This document shows, piece after piece, positions 25,660 through 33,809 of a DNA stretch of 49,025 nucleotides. The notes beneath the pieces are model-generated. The model ran no database searches and was not told where the DNA came from. It was given only the letters and a program-made list of their open reading frames with translations. Source of the DNA: Chloroflexota bacterium (GTDB lineage Bacteria; Chloroflexota; Anaerolineae; Aggregatilineales; Phototrophicaceae); the NCBI GenBank assembly GCA_003696565.1, contig RFHA01000160.1, forward strand, positions 1 to 49,025, read 5' to 3'. A program made the translations under genes and the position numbers. Within the stretch, counting starts at the first letter, position 1. Every line of letters starts with the position of its first letter.

Positions 25660-26711
25660 GATGCCTCTTGCATAAGTTGCTCGATGATTTCGCTGCTGCT
25701 TTCAATGCCGGTTACGACATCAGTAAAAGTGGCATCTGGTCGGATAATGAAATGAGGGGTGGAGGGTGGGTTGCTAATTGTCCGTCCAAATTCGTCTACC
25801 AATGCTCGTAGCATATCCGGTGGCATGACAGCGAATGTCCAATCGAATCCTTGTGTCGCGGCGTAATCAGCAAGGTCTTCATCAGATAGGTTGGTTTCTA
25901 CACTGAGGGCAATAAACACAATATCCTCCATTCCATCTGCTTCAAGCTGTTCAATGGCATCGCGGACGTTTCGCAGTTGTGAACGGCAATTTGTACACCA
26001 GGTTGCCATGGGTTCAACGAACACAGTTTGCCCATAAAAATCTGCCAGGGTAAATGTTTCTCCTGTAACGGCGTTTGTCAATTCAATTAACTGCCAATCT
26101 GCCCACTCTACATTATCGGGGATCATGATGTCATCCTCATGAGTTGGGGGAAGTGTTGGGGCACTTTCTTCAATTGCGGTTAAAATTTGTTCTATAATCT
26201 CATCAGATGTTTCAATACCTGTTTCAACATCGGTATATGTGCCGTCTTTGCGGATGATAAAGTGTGGTGTGGATGGCGGATTAGTGATTGTCCGTCCAAA
26301 TTCATCTACCAAGGCGCGAAGTAAGTCTTCGCTCATCACTGCGAATGTCCAATCAAACTCATGTTCTTGTGTATAATCAGCAAGGTCTTCATCAGATAGG
26401 TTGGTTTCTACACTGAGCGCAATAAACACCACATCATCAATCTCTTGCTCAGTTAATTGTTCAATGGCTTCTCGTACATTTCGTAATTGAGCGCGGCAAT
26501 TTGTACACCAGGTTGCCATAGGTTCAACGAACACAGTTTGCCCATAAAAATCACCCAATGTGAATGTTTCCCCTGTATTAGCATCCACCAATTCCATTTG
26601 TTGCCAATCAGGACGTTCAATATCATCTTCTAGTACAACATCATCGTCTTGGGCAAAGACTACCCCTACGAAACATAACAATATTGCTATCAGTCCCGTT
26701 AATTGTCGCAT
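25656..26711 (-). CDS. Exported tandem thioredoxin-like (TlpA/ResA-type) protein
   Basis: A signal peptide (V-V-F-A-Q) is followed by two nearly identical thioredoxin-fold domains, spaced by 170 residues. Each contains F-Y-G-Q-T-V-F-V-E-P-M-A-T-W, then the active site C-T-N-C, and later N-P-P-S-T-P-H-F-I-I with the cis-Pro. The domains agree at most positions, and the DNA agrees almost base for base over stretches of about 50 bases (offset 510), so the duplication is recent. It probably reduces exported disulfides, fed by CcdA, whose gene it overlaps. The start at 26711 has AGGAG 8 bases ahead; ATG 26717 is an in-frame alternative only 2-3 bases from it. Confidence 0.9.
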   Translation of the reverse strand: MRQLTGLIAILLCFVGVVFAQDDDVVLEDDIERPDWQQMELVDANTGETFTLGDFYGQTVFVEPMATWCTNCRAQLRNVREAIEQLTEQEIDDVVFIALSVETNLSDEDLADYTQEHEFDWTFAVMSEDLLRALVDEFGRTITNPPSTPHFIIRKDGTYTDVETGIETSDEIIEQILTAIEESAPTLPPTHEDDIMIPDNVEWADWQLIELTNAVTGETFTLADFYGQTVFVEPMATWCTNCRSQLRNVRDAIEQLEADGMEDIVFIALSVETNLSDEDLADYAATQGFDWTFAVMPPDMLRALVDEFGRTISNPPSTPHFIIRPDATFTDVVTGIESSSEIIEQLMQEAS

Positions 26712-26862
26712 GTGCATTTCTCCTTTTGCTTAACTGTTTACTTTGATACAATCTCGAACCTGATTCTTACATTGCTTCCTTATGAAAAGCTTACATACTT
26801 AGGGCTTTCTCATTATCATTGTAGGAAATTAAGCCCCTATATTTTTAATCTGTGTGGTGAAA

Positions 26863-27663
26863 ATGGACTTTACGATAGATGAACTTATCTCAGTGTGTAT
26901 CTCAAGGCAGGTAAAAGATGGGGAAGTGCTGGCGCAGGGGATTAATACGCCACTGGTCATGGCGGGTTATATCCTGGCGAAATGCACTCATGCGCCAAAT
27001 GTACATTTTGCATCTGCCATTGGGCAAGGGGTTTGCCAGGATTGGGCACCGCTTAGTATTGTCAACATTGAAGATTTATGGCTTGGTAAGGCGTTGATGC
27101 ATGTAGGATTTGCGACGGCAGCGGCGGACTTACTCCCTAAATACAATCCAAAAGAATTTTTCCGCCCGGCACAAGTGGACGCGCTTGGTAATTTTAATAA
27201 TATTGCTTTTGGCAAGGATTACGCCGCGCCTCGGATGCGTTTACCTGGTACAGGTGGAATCCCGGATGTAACAGTTTATTCCGATCACATTTATTTATAT
27301 GTGCCACGTCATTCCCGTGTTACGTTTGTTCCCCAGGTAGATTTTATCAGTGGGATGGGGCATGTTCCACATCGTAAGCGTGGGCGTGGTGCCAACTATT
27401 GCATTACGGATTTAGGACAGTTTGATTGGAAAAATGGGCGGATGCGTCTGATTTCATATCACCCTGGTGTGACAGTTGACCGCATCCGCGCTAAAACCGG
27501 CTTTGAGCTAGAGATTGCCCCTGATCTGCATGAAACACCACCGCCCACGCCGGAGGAAATCCGTTTATTGCGTGAAGAAATTGACCCGCTTGGTGTGCGC
27601 AAGTTAGAGATACTCAGCGGCACAGCTCGTAAAAACTTGCTGCGGGAGATTATCAACGGGTGA
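26863..27663 (+). CDS. CoA-transferase, beta-subunit-like
   Basis: A 266-residue protein of the class I CoA-transferase beta type (GctB/IpdB-like). The opening F-T-I-D-E-L-I-S-V-C-I-S-R-Q-V-K-D-G-E-V and the late V-T-V-D-R-I-R-A-K-T-G-F-E-L are typical. At the place where classical members carry a catalytic Glu in an E-N-G or E-S-G motif, this one reads F-A-S-A-I-G-Q-G, so by eye the Glu is missing. The likely alpha partner is at 32815-33600, about 5 kb away on the same strand, instead of adjacent. Two upstream GTG codons (26854, 26857) are alternative starts. No strong ribosome site. Confidence 0.8.
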   Translation: MDFTIDELISVCISRQVKDGEVLAQGINTPLVMAGYILAKCTHAPNVHFASAIGQGVCQDWAPLSIVNIEDLWLGKALMHVGFATAAADLLPKYNPKEFFRPAQVDALGNFNNIAFGKDYAAPRMRLPGTGGIPDVTVYSDHIYLYVPRHSRVTFVPQVDFISGMGHVPHRKRGRGANYCITDLGQFDWKNGRMRLISYHPGVTVDRIRAKTGFELEIAPDLHETPPPTPEEIRLLREEIDPLGVRKLEILSGTARKNLLREIING

Positions 27664-27669
27664 TGTGTA

Positions 27670-29478
27670 TTACTCCATTCGCCAATCACGTATTGTCATA
27701 AAACGATCTGATGATGCACCAATAAAACCAATTTGTATACCCGTCACATCAGGATTTACAGCATATGTAAAAAGCGGAATATACAAAGGTAAAGCGACGG
27801 CGCGTTCAATAAATGCCCGTTGAAAATTGTTATAATGAATAGCGCGGTTGGTGCCGTTGACATCTTGGCGGGCTAGCTCTAATGCTTGGCTGATGGCGGT
27901 ATCATTTGCACCGCCATAATTTTGACCATTGGGGTATTGCCCTTGATGCCAAAAAGCATAGACATCTGGGTCTGCATTACCTTCTTGAGAAAGCTCGACT
28001 AAGACAGTATCGAAATCACCACTTGTTAAACGTGTGTAATAGGTTTCCGCATCGACAACATCAACAGTGATGTTCATTTGAAATGTTGTATCTGGCAGCG
28101 TGCTGAGTTGATTCCACTGTGCAGCGATTTCTTGTGCCACGCCGACTAATGCAGGGTCATCCCGTGTGAGGATAGCAAATGTAAATGATACGAGTTCTGT
28201 GGCATCTGTTTCGTTCTGCCGTTGATTGGCGCGGGCGATGCGCTCACTGGCGGTTTGTAATTCCGTGGCAGCACGGAAAGGATCATAGACCCAATAGGCG
28301 TTGATGTCATCGCCATAGCTGTATGCCCAGGAAAGTGGGAGCAGGGGACTGTTTGCAACAACGGCTACATTGCCACCGGCTTGTGGATCAAAGAAGTTGC
28401 GCTCGATGATGGAGTCACGGTTTAAACCAAGGGCTAATGCTTGTCTTACCCGTGCTTCTTTGAAATAGCTGACATTGGCACGATCCCAGTTAAATACTAA
28501 AAATCCGATCGTTGGCTCATAACCAGTGTATGGGATTAAGCGAGTTTGTCCCATGAGTGCAGGGCGTTCATAGCGATTATTGCTGGCATAAGCATCCAAT
28601 TCACCGGCACTGATCGCTGTTAATATTGCGTCAAATGTGTCATAGATACGGAAACTAATACGTTCTAATGCGTAGCCCGTTTGTCCTTCTGGTCTTAGGC
28701 GGAAGTTCGGGGCAACGCGCAGATCAACTTGTTTGATGGTGCCATCATCTATGTGTAATCCTTCTAATTGATAGGCACCTGTTCCAATGGGATCAAGGTT
28801 GAAAGGATGGTTTGCGAGTTGTGCAGCCGTTGTGCCTTCTAGCGCATGGTAGGGCAAAATGCCAATCCGTAGTGCATCCGGGAAACTAGCAAGTGGTTGT
28901 GCTAGCCGAAAGCGAATTAGATAAGGGTCAATTGCCTGTACTTCGACAGTTCGCCAGAATGTATTGAGCTGGTCTGAACCTGGGAAATCAGGTGATTGCA
29001 ACAAATCAATGGTATAAACCACATCCTGTGCAGTGAACGGCACACCATCATGCCATAATACATCATCACGCAATTGAACGACATACTCTAGCCCATCGAA
29101 GGAGACAAGCCAGTTTTTTGCAAGTGCTGGCTCAATTTCGCCAAAGGCGTTAACCCGCGTCAGCCCTTCAAAGATCAATGCTGTGATGTCTGCATCAACA
29201 GGATTCAGATCAGCAAATAAAGGATTCAACCGCTTCACTTCCCCTGCTAACCCTTCACGATAAGTAATAACCGTGGGGGGGGATTGTTGAATCAACTGTG
29301 GTGTCGATGTTGGGGATGTGGTGGGTTCGGATGTGGTTTCTGGTTGTTGTGCAATTGGTGGCGTTGTTGGCTGTAAGGATGGGGACTCCGTCCCAGAAAA
29401 GCGTAACACAATCGCTACACCAAACAGAATGATGGAAACGAGCAAGGCGATAATTTGCCAGCGATACGTTTTCAGCAT
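27670..29478 (-). CDS. Family 5 (oligopeptide/dipeptide-type) solute-binding protein
   Basis: A 602-residue exported protein: an N-terminal membrane segment (about 8-28) without a lipobox Cys, a Pro/Thr/Ser-rich linker (30-70), then the SBP_bac_5 fold. Recognised by F-E-G-L-T-R, A-L-A-K-N-W, L-R-D-D-V-L-W-H-D-G-V-P-F-T-A-Q-D-V-V-Y-T, and A-R-V-R-Q-A-L-A-L-G-L-N-R. Such proteins deliver peptides, nickel or other ligands to an ABC permease; no permease or ATPase gene is nearby. It lies between gctB-like (convergent, 6-base gap) and secG. Confidence 0.9.
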   Translation of the reverse strand: MLKTYRWQIIALLVSIILFGVAIVLRFSGTESPSLQPTTPPIAQQPETTSEPTTSPTSTPQLIQQSPPTVITYREGLAGEVKRLNPLFADLNPVDADITALIFEGLTRVNAFGEIEPALAKNWLVSFDGLEYVVQLRDDVLWHDGVPFTAQDVVYTIDLLQSPDFPGSDQLNTFWRTVEVQAIDPYLIRFRLAQPLASFPDALRIGILPYHALEGTTAAQLANHPFNLDPIGTGAYQLEGLHIDDGTIKQVDLRVAPNFRLRPEGQTGYALERISFRIYDTFDAILTAISAGELDAYASNNRYERPALMGQTRLIPYTGYEPTIGFLVFNWDRANVSYFKEARVRQALALGLNRDSIIERNFFDPQAGGNVAVVANSPLLPLSWAYSYGDDINAYWVYDPFRAATELQTASERIARANQRQNETDATELVSFTFAILTRDDPALVGVAQEIAAQWNQLSTLPDTTFQMNITVDVVDAETYYTRLTSGDFDTVLVELSQEGNADPDVYAFWHQGQYPNGQNYGGANDTAISQALELARQDVNGTNRAIHYNNFQRAFIERAVALPLYIPLFTYAVNPDVTGIQIGFIGASSDRFMTIRDWRME

Positions 29479-29500
29479 AGTTAACCTCTAGTGGGGTTTT

Positions 29501-29531
29501 GTGGGCGGGAAGATGTTTGATCCCTGCCCAC
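29501..29531 (-). terminator. Hairpin between secG and the binding-protein gene
   Basis: Arms gtgggcggga (29501-29510) and tccctgcccac (29521-29531) pair over 10 positions with one bulge, 10 bases past the secG stop on the minus strand. The tail has no U-tract, so readthrough into the binding-protein gene is likely. Confidence 0.4.
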
Positions 29532-29540
29532 TATTGTCAA

Positions 29541-29765
29541 CTAATTGTAGATAACAGAGAGGATGCAAATAATGATGAATGTGATGGACAACCCAACAGT
29601 AAATTGAAAGAGGGTTTTTTCCAATCCACGTCGGGTACGAGCAATCCCACCGCCGACATCACCACCGAGTAATCCCCCCAAGCTGCCACCTTTAACTTGC
29701 AACATAATTAACACAACAAGGATGACAGACATTACAATCGACGCAATTTGAAAGGCGACACCCAT
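29541..29765 (-). CDS. secG: Preprotein translocase subunit SecG
   Basis: A 74-residue protein with two membrane segments (about 5-22 and 52-72) joined by a Gly-rich loop, G-G-S-L-G-G-L-L-G-G, the hallmark of SecG. It assists SecYE-mediated export. AGGAG lies 6-8 bases before the ATG. It follows two S41 protease genes on the same strand, after an 83-base gap with two small hairpins. Confidence 0.93.
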   Translation of the reverse strand: MGVAFQIASIVMSVILVVLIMLQVKGGSLGGLLGGDVGGGIARTRRGLEKTLFQFTVGLSITFIIICILSVIYN

Positions 29766-29782
29766 GCCTTATTTCTCCTAAC

Positions 29783-29840
29783 ACTGCTTTGATTAAAGTG
29801 AAAGCAGTATATCACGTCCGCTAGTGATTGCAAATAGCGG
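29783..29840 (-). other. Two small hairpins between S41 protease and secG
   Basis: actgcttt/aaagcagt (29783-29790 with 29801-29808) and ccgcta/tagcgg (29818-29823 with 29835-29840), both exact. On the minus strand the second follows the protease stop directly. Neither has a U-tract; they may end or process the protease message. Confidence 0.4.
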
Positions 29841-29848
29841 TTGATATC

Positions 29849-31057
29849 CTAATCAATGGCGGCTTCTGTTTGAGATAAAAATTCAACGGCTGCTTGTAGC
29901 TGAATATCACCATCTCTTTGATAATCAAAATCTTCTGGAATCGGGACGCGAATATCTGGTACAACACCCTTACCATCAATTGAATTGCGATTCGGTGTTA
30001 GCCAGCGTGCTACTGTGATACGTAATCCGCCTCCATTAGATAATCCGAGGACTGTTTGGACAGACCCTTTACCAAAGGTGACATCCCCAATGATGGTTGC
30101 AACACCGGTATCCTGTAATGCCCCGGCAATCAATTCAGACGCGCTAGCACTACCTTGGTTAACAAGCACGACGATGGGCACCTCAATTCCGGCATAGCTG
30201 CCATCTGCCGAAAAAGTGATCTCACTGCCATCACTAAAACGCTCATATAAAATAGGTCCTTCTTCAATAAAGGCACTGCCGATTTCAATAGCACTAGTTA
30301 ATAGTCCACCAGGGTTGCCACGTAGATCAAAAATCAACCCATTAAGGTTGTTTACATCAAGGATATTTAATGCTTCATCCAATTGTGCCCGTGAGCGTTC
30401 ACTGAAGTCATACATGCTGATATAACCAATGTCATCCTCTAAAACTTCATATTCTACGTTGGGAATCTCAAAGCGATCCCGCGTGATAGAGAGTTCTATT
30501 AAATCATCCCCCCGCCGGAATGTAATGTTAACGACTGTGCCAGCCGGTCCACGTACATTTGTGACGAGTTGAGTTTGATCCCAGTCTTCTACTGATTCTC
30601 CGTTAACGGCAACAAAAACATCACCTGGCTGTACGCCGGCGGCTTCTGCAGGGGTGTTGGGTAGCACATCGACGATATACATTTCACCAGTTTCGTCATC
30701 TGTTGTGATGGTTGCGCCAATGCCTTCCATATCACCGGACATGCTAATGTTGAAATCTTGGTAGATTTCGGGCGGCATATATGCGCTGAATTGATCGTCC
30801 AGGGCTTCTACCATACCTGTGATGGCACCATCGACTAGGACATCAATTGCCACATCTTCAATATATTGATCTTGAATAGTGTTATAGGCTTCTTGCAGTG
30901 GTTGAAATTCTGGTGGCAAGGTTACATTGGTTTGCGCTTGGATGTTAGTGATCTGGTTGCCTAGCACAAAGCCAATAATAAAGACCAGCGCGACAATGAT
31001 GCCAAGTTGTGCTGGGGTAACGTTAGCTGTTTGACGTTGTTTATTTTGTGGATACAT
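29849..31057 (-). CDS. S41-family carboxy-terminal processing protease
   Basis: A 402-residue exported or membrane-anchored protease of the CtpA type. One N-terminal hydrophobic segment (about 17-37) is followed by an N-terminal region with Y-I-E-D-V, then a PDZ domain (I-V-D-V-L-P-N-T-P-A-E-A-A-G-V-Q-P-G-D) and the S41 catalytic core. The Ser-Lys dyad is visible in G-S-A-S-A-S-E-L and T-F-G-K-G-S-V-Q. It is a close paralogue of the upstream gene, one base away, so the pair arose by tandem duplication and is cotranscribed. The substrate is unknown. Confidence 0.93.
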   Translation of the reverse strand: MYPQNKQRQTANVTPAQLGIIVALVFIIGFVLGNQITNIQAQTNVTLPPEFQPLQEAYNTIQDQYIEDVAIDVLVDGAITGMVEALDDQFSAYMPPEIYQDFNISMSGDMEGIGATITTDDETGEMYIVDVLPNTPAEAAGVQPGDVFVAVNGESVEDWDQTQLVTNVRGPAGTVVNITFRRGDDLIELSITRDRFEIPNVEYEVLEDDIGYISMYDFSERSRAQLDEALNILDVNNLNGLIFDLRGNPGGLLTSAIEIGSAFIEEGPILYERFSDGSEITFSADGSYAGIEVPIVVLVNQGSASASELIAGALQDTGVATIIGDVTFGKGSVQTVLGLSNGGGLRITVARWLTPNRNSIDGKGVVPDIRVPIPEDFDYQRDGDIQLQAAVEFLSQTEAAID

Positions 31058-31058
31058 G

Positions 31059-32318
31059 TTATTCCATCTCGACTGTTTCTTGCATTAAATATTCTAAAGC
31101 GGCTTTTAGTTGAATATCACCGTATTGCTCAATATCGTAATTATCCGGTAATGTGACAAGAATATCGGGGGTGATCCCTTGTTCAGAAATCCAATTGCCA
31201 TTAGGTGTGAGCCAACGTGCAATTGTCAGACGAATACCGCCGCCGTTGATTAACTGACTTTGCGTTTGTACTGTCCCTTTGCCAAAAGTTGTATTGCCAA
31301 TTAGCGTGACGACACCGTTATCTTGCCAGGCACCTGCCACTAACTCAGACGCGCTCGCACTAAATTCATCTACCAGTACGACAATGGGTATATCAACATT
31401 CAGTGGCGTAACATCTGACATATAAAGTGTTTCGTTGCCATTCTGATCCACTTGGAATACTTGCTGATCTCTGATGATGAATTCTTCTGTTGTACCATCG
31501 CCAAAATCTTCAATGAGCAAGGTTCCTTCTTCTAGGAATAAACCGCCGATTTGTACGGCTGCACTGAGATACCCACCTGGGTTGCCGCGTAGATCAAAAA
31601 TTAAGCCGTTTAGCGTATCAATATGAATAGCTGCTAGTGCCTCATCAACTTGTTGGCGAGATAATGAGGAGAACTGTGCCATACTGATATATCCAATATC
31701 TCCCTCTAAAATTTCATATTCTACATTGGGGATTTCAATACGTGCCCGTTCCACGACAAAATCAATGAGTTCTTGCCCGCGCCGCATGGTGATATTTACG
31801 GTTGTTCCGGCGCGTCCACGTACACGCGCAGCAAGCTCAAGATAGGTCAGCCCATAGACATTTTCGCCATTGACGATGACAAACACATCACCAGGTTGTA
31901 AGCCAGCGGCTTCTGCTGGGGTGCCTTCTAGCACATTGACAATTTCGATCTCGTTACCGTCTTCTGTTTCCGTAATGACGACACCAATACCTTCGATCTC
32001 ACCGGAAAGATCGTTGTTTACGAACGGAAAAAATTCGGGATCAACATAATTGCTGTAAGGATCATCCAAAGCTTCTACCATACCCCGAATGGCACCATCA
32101 ACTAGGACATCAATTTCCACATCACTAACATATTGTGAATCGATCATATTATAAGCCTGGAAAAGTGGCTCGAAAGCAGCTTGGGCTTCTGGCGGTAGGG
32201 TAATTTGTGCTTGTTCTTGTGCTTGGCTCATGCTTAGTTGAGTGCCAAAAAGCATGCCTGCCAAAAAAATATTGACTGCCATGACCCCTAATATGATATT
32301 CCTTTTCAACTGTTTCAT
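31059..32318 (-). CDS. S41-family carboxy-terminal processing protease, paralogue
   Basis: A 419-residue S41 protease built like its downstream neighbour: N-terminal hydrophobic segment, Y-V-S-D-V-E-I-D-V-L-V-D-G-A-I, a PDZ domain with G-T-P-A-E-A-A-G-L-Q-P-G-D, and the dyad in F-S-A-S-A-S-E-L and T-F-G-K-G-T-V-Q. It has an insert of about 15 residues between the PDZ/core and the catalytic Ser (F-I-I-R-D-Q-Q-V-F-Q-V-D-Q) that the neighbour lacks, which may alter specificity. First gene of the protease-secG group; a palindrome and promoter-like boxes lie just upstream. Confidence 0.93.
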   Translation of the reverse strand: MKQLKRNIILGVMAVNIFLAGMLFGTQLSMSQAQEQAQITLPPEAQAAFEPLFQAYNMIDSQYVSDVEIDVLVDGAIRGMVEALDDPYSNYVDPEFFPFVNNDLSGEIEGIGVVITETEDGNEIEIVNVLEGTPAEAAGLQPGDVFVIVNGENVYGLTYLELAARVRGRAGTTVNITMRRGQELIDFVVERARIEIPNVEYEILEGDIGYISMAQFSSLSRQQVDEALAAIHIDTLNGLIFDLRGNPGGYLSAAVQIGGLFLEEGTLLIEDFGDGTTEEFIIRDQQVFQVDQNGNETLYMSDVTPLNVDIPIVVLVDEFSASASELVAGAWQDNGVVTLIGNTTFGKGTVQTQSQLINGGGIRLTIARWLTPNGNWISEQGITPDILVTLPDNYDIEQYGDIQLKAALEYLMQETVEME

Positions 32319-32345
32319 CGAATGTTGACTCCATCCATCAATTTT

Positions 32346-32380
32346 CTATCTCATGGTAGCATGAGATAGCATCACGTCAA
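32346..32380 (-). promoter_or_regulatory. Promoter with overlapping palindrome for the S41 proteases
   Basis: Minus-strand reading: TTGACG (32380-32375), 16-base spacer, TACCAT (32358-32353). A perfect palindrome (ctatctcatg 32346-32355, loop gtag, catgagatag 32360-32369) covers the -10 box and half of the spacer, as expected for a repressor operator. Neither function is proven. Confidence 0.45.
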
Positions 32381-32397
32381 ATAGGAAAGCCATGAGT

Positions 32398-32426
32398 TTG
32401 CAGCTTTATTGTATTTTATATAGAAT
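32398..32426 (+). promoter_or_regulatory. Sigma-70-like promoter of the YjbR gene
   Basis: TTGCAG (32398-32403), 17-base spacer, TAGAAT (32421-32426). It gives a leader of about 25 bases before the ATG at 32459 and would transcribe the YjbR and CoA-transferase-alpha genes. Confidence 0.45.
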
Positions 32427-32458
32427 ATATGTTCTGTTGACTAATCTGAGGTGCCCTA

Positions 32459-32818
32459 ATGCTAACAAAGCAAGATTTACGCGCTTATTGCAATACATTT
32501 ATGGAAGCAGAGGAAACATTTCCATTTGGTGAAAACGTATTGGTTTTTAAGGTTGTGGGTAAAATGTTTGCCCTTATTCCGTTAGATGACGAACCGGCAT
32601 CAATTAGTTTGAAGTGTGACCCGCAATTGGCAATGGTTCTACGGCAAACATATCCTGCGGTGTCACCTGGATATCATCTTAATAAGCGGCACTGGAACAC
32701 CGTTGTATCTGATGGCACAATTCCTGATGATGAAATTTATGAGATGATAGACAACTCTTATCATCTGGTGGTGAAAGGGTTGCCCAAAAAAGATCGGGAG
32801 CGATTGTTAAACGAATGA
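32459..32818 (+). CDS. MmcQ/YjbR-family protein
   Basis: A 119-residue protein of the YjbR (DUF419) family, a small CyaY-like fold sometimes described as DNA-binding; its role is not established. Family features are E-E-T-F-P-F-G-E-N-V-L-V-F-K-V, S-L-K-C-D-P, and the C-terminal Y-H-L-N-K-R-H-W-N-T-V followed by D-D-E-I-Y-E-M-I-D-N-S-Y. The stop overlaps the start of the next gene within a run of four ATG codons, so the two are coupled. Confidence 0.88.
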   Translation: MLTKQDLRAYCNTFMEAEETFPFGENVLVFKVVGKMFALIPLDDEPASISLKCDPQLAMVLRQTYPAVSPGYHLNKRHWNTVVSDGTIPDDEIYEMIDNSYHLVVKGLPKKDRERLLNE

Positions 32819-33600
32819 TGATGATGACATTAGCAGAAGCGGCTGCATTGATCCCAAATGGGGCGACGATAGCCTTGGGCGGCGTGACGATCTATCGTCG
32901 TCCGGTGGCGTTTGCGCTGGCATTGATCCGGCAAAAGCGGCATAGTTTAACATTAGTTAATTTCACCGCTGGATACGAATCGGATTTACTAGTAGGGGCT
33001 GAGTGTGTATCCACCGTGCGGAGTGTTTATTTTGGTTTAGAGTCTTTTGGGCTTGCGCCAATGTTTACACAACGGGCTAGTGAACTAACCATTTTGGAAG
33101 AAACTGAAGCTAGCATTGTGATGGGGTTGCGGGCGCAAATGGCTGGTGTTGGGTTTATGCCATCTACTGCCTGGATTGGCACTGATCTGCCGCGGTTACG
33201 CCCGGATGTCAAACAAGTGATTGATCCCTATACTGGTGAAACGTTGATGGCGTTTCCTGCAATTCAGATTGATTATGCTATTTTACATGGCTTAGAGGCA
33301 GATACACATGGCAATGTGACTCTGAATAACAATCTTGGGATTGATTTGGAATTAATTTATGCTGCCGAGCATGTCATTGTGACAGTAGAGAAATTGGTTG
33401 ATCAGGTGTGTAAATCAACTGATCATGTGGTGATTCCTGCGCCTGGTGTGGATGTTATTGTTCATGCACCAAATGGTGCCTATCCGACATCGTGTTATCC
33501 TCTTTATCCCATCGGCGGGGAAGCATTGATGCAGTATGTTGATGCGTGCAATGCCGGTGAGTTTGAATCATATCTGGCTGAACAATTGGCTGTGTGTTAA
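32815..33600 (+). CDS. CoA-transferase, alpha-subunit-like
   Basis: A 261-residue class I CoA-transferase alpha-type protein (GctA/IpdA-like). Early motif I-P-N-G-A-T-I-A-L-G-G, then a central M-G-L-R-A-Q-M-A-G-V-G-F-M-P-S-T-A and the late D-Y-A-I-L-H-G-L-E-A-D-T-H-G-N-V. The gene opens with four consecutive ATG codons overlapping the YjbR stop, so the exact start is uncertain over 9 bases. The likely beta partner lies at 26863-27663. The substrate is unknown; it may be a 3-oxoacid or ring-cleavage product as in IpdAB. It ends just before the TPP riboswitch. Confidence 0.82.
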   Translation: MMMMTLAEAAALIPNGATIALGGVTIYRRPVAFALALIRQKRHSLTLVNFTAGYESDLLVGAECVSTVRSVYFGLESFGLAPMFTQRASELTILEETEASIVMGLRAQMAGVGFMPSTAWIGTDLPRLRPDVKQVIDPYTGETLMAFPAIQIDYAILHGLEADTHGNVTLNNNLGIDLELIYAAEHVIVTVEKLVDQVCKSTDHVVIPAPGVDVIVHAPNGAYPTSCYPLYPIGGEALMQYVDACNAGEFESYLAEQLAVC

Positions 33601-33612
33601 AATAGCGAAAAC

Positions 33613-33710
33613 ATATCAGGGGAGTCCGCGCAAGTGGGCTGAGAGGGTGCGTAGGAACTGCCGCACCGACCCTTAACCTGATCCGGGTCATGCCGGCGTA
33701 GGGAGATAGT
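33613..33710 (+). ncRNA. TPP riboswitch (THI element)
   Basis: The conserved core elements are present in order: GGGGAG, then GGGCTGAGAGG, the C-C-C-T-T-A-A-C-C-T-G-A-T-C block, and C-C-G-G-G-T-C-A-T-G-C-C-G-G-C-G-T-A-G-G-G-A. The outer P1 helix can form between tatc (33614-33617) and gata (33705-33708). It lies between the CoA-transferase gene and the thiamine transporter genes and is followed at once by a terminator, so it should switch off thiB-thiP-thiQ when thiamine pyrophosphate is plentiful. Confidence 0.95.
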
Positions 33711-33729
33711 CCATATTATCTATCACTAT

Positions 33730-33756
33730 CACCCCTACGACTCCAGGGGTGTTTTT
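33730..33756 (+). terminator. Riboswitch-controlled terminator before thiB
   Basis: Stem cacccct (33730-33736) with aggggtg (33745-33751), then five Ts (33752-33756). A competing pairing of gggagatagt (33701-33710) with actatcaccc (33725-33734) would break both P1 of the riboswitch and this stem, so it fits as antiterminator. Confidence 0.85.
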
Positions 33757-33809
33757 GTTGATCCCCTGAATCAGGTTGTTTTGTCCGCAACTTGAAGGAG
33801 TCGAGTCTG

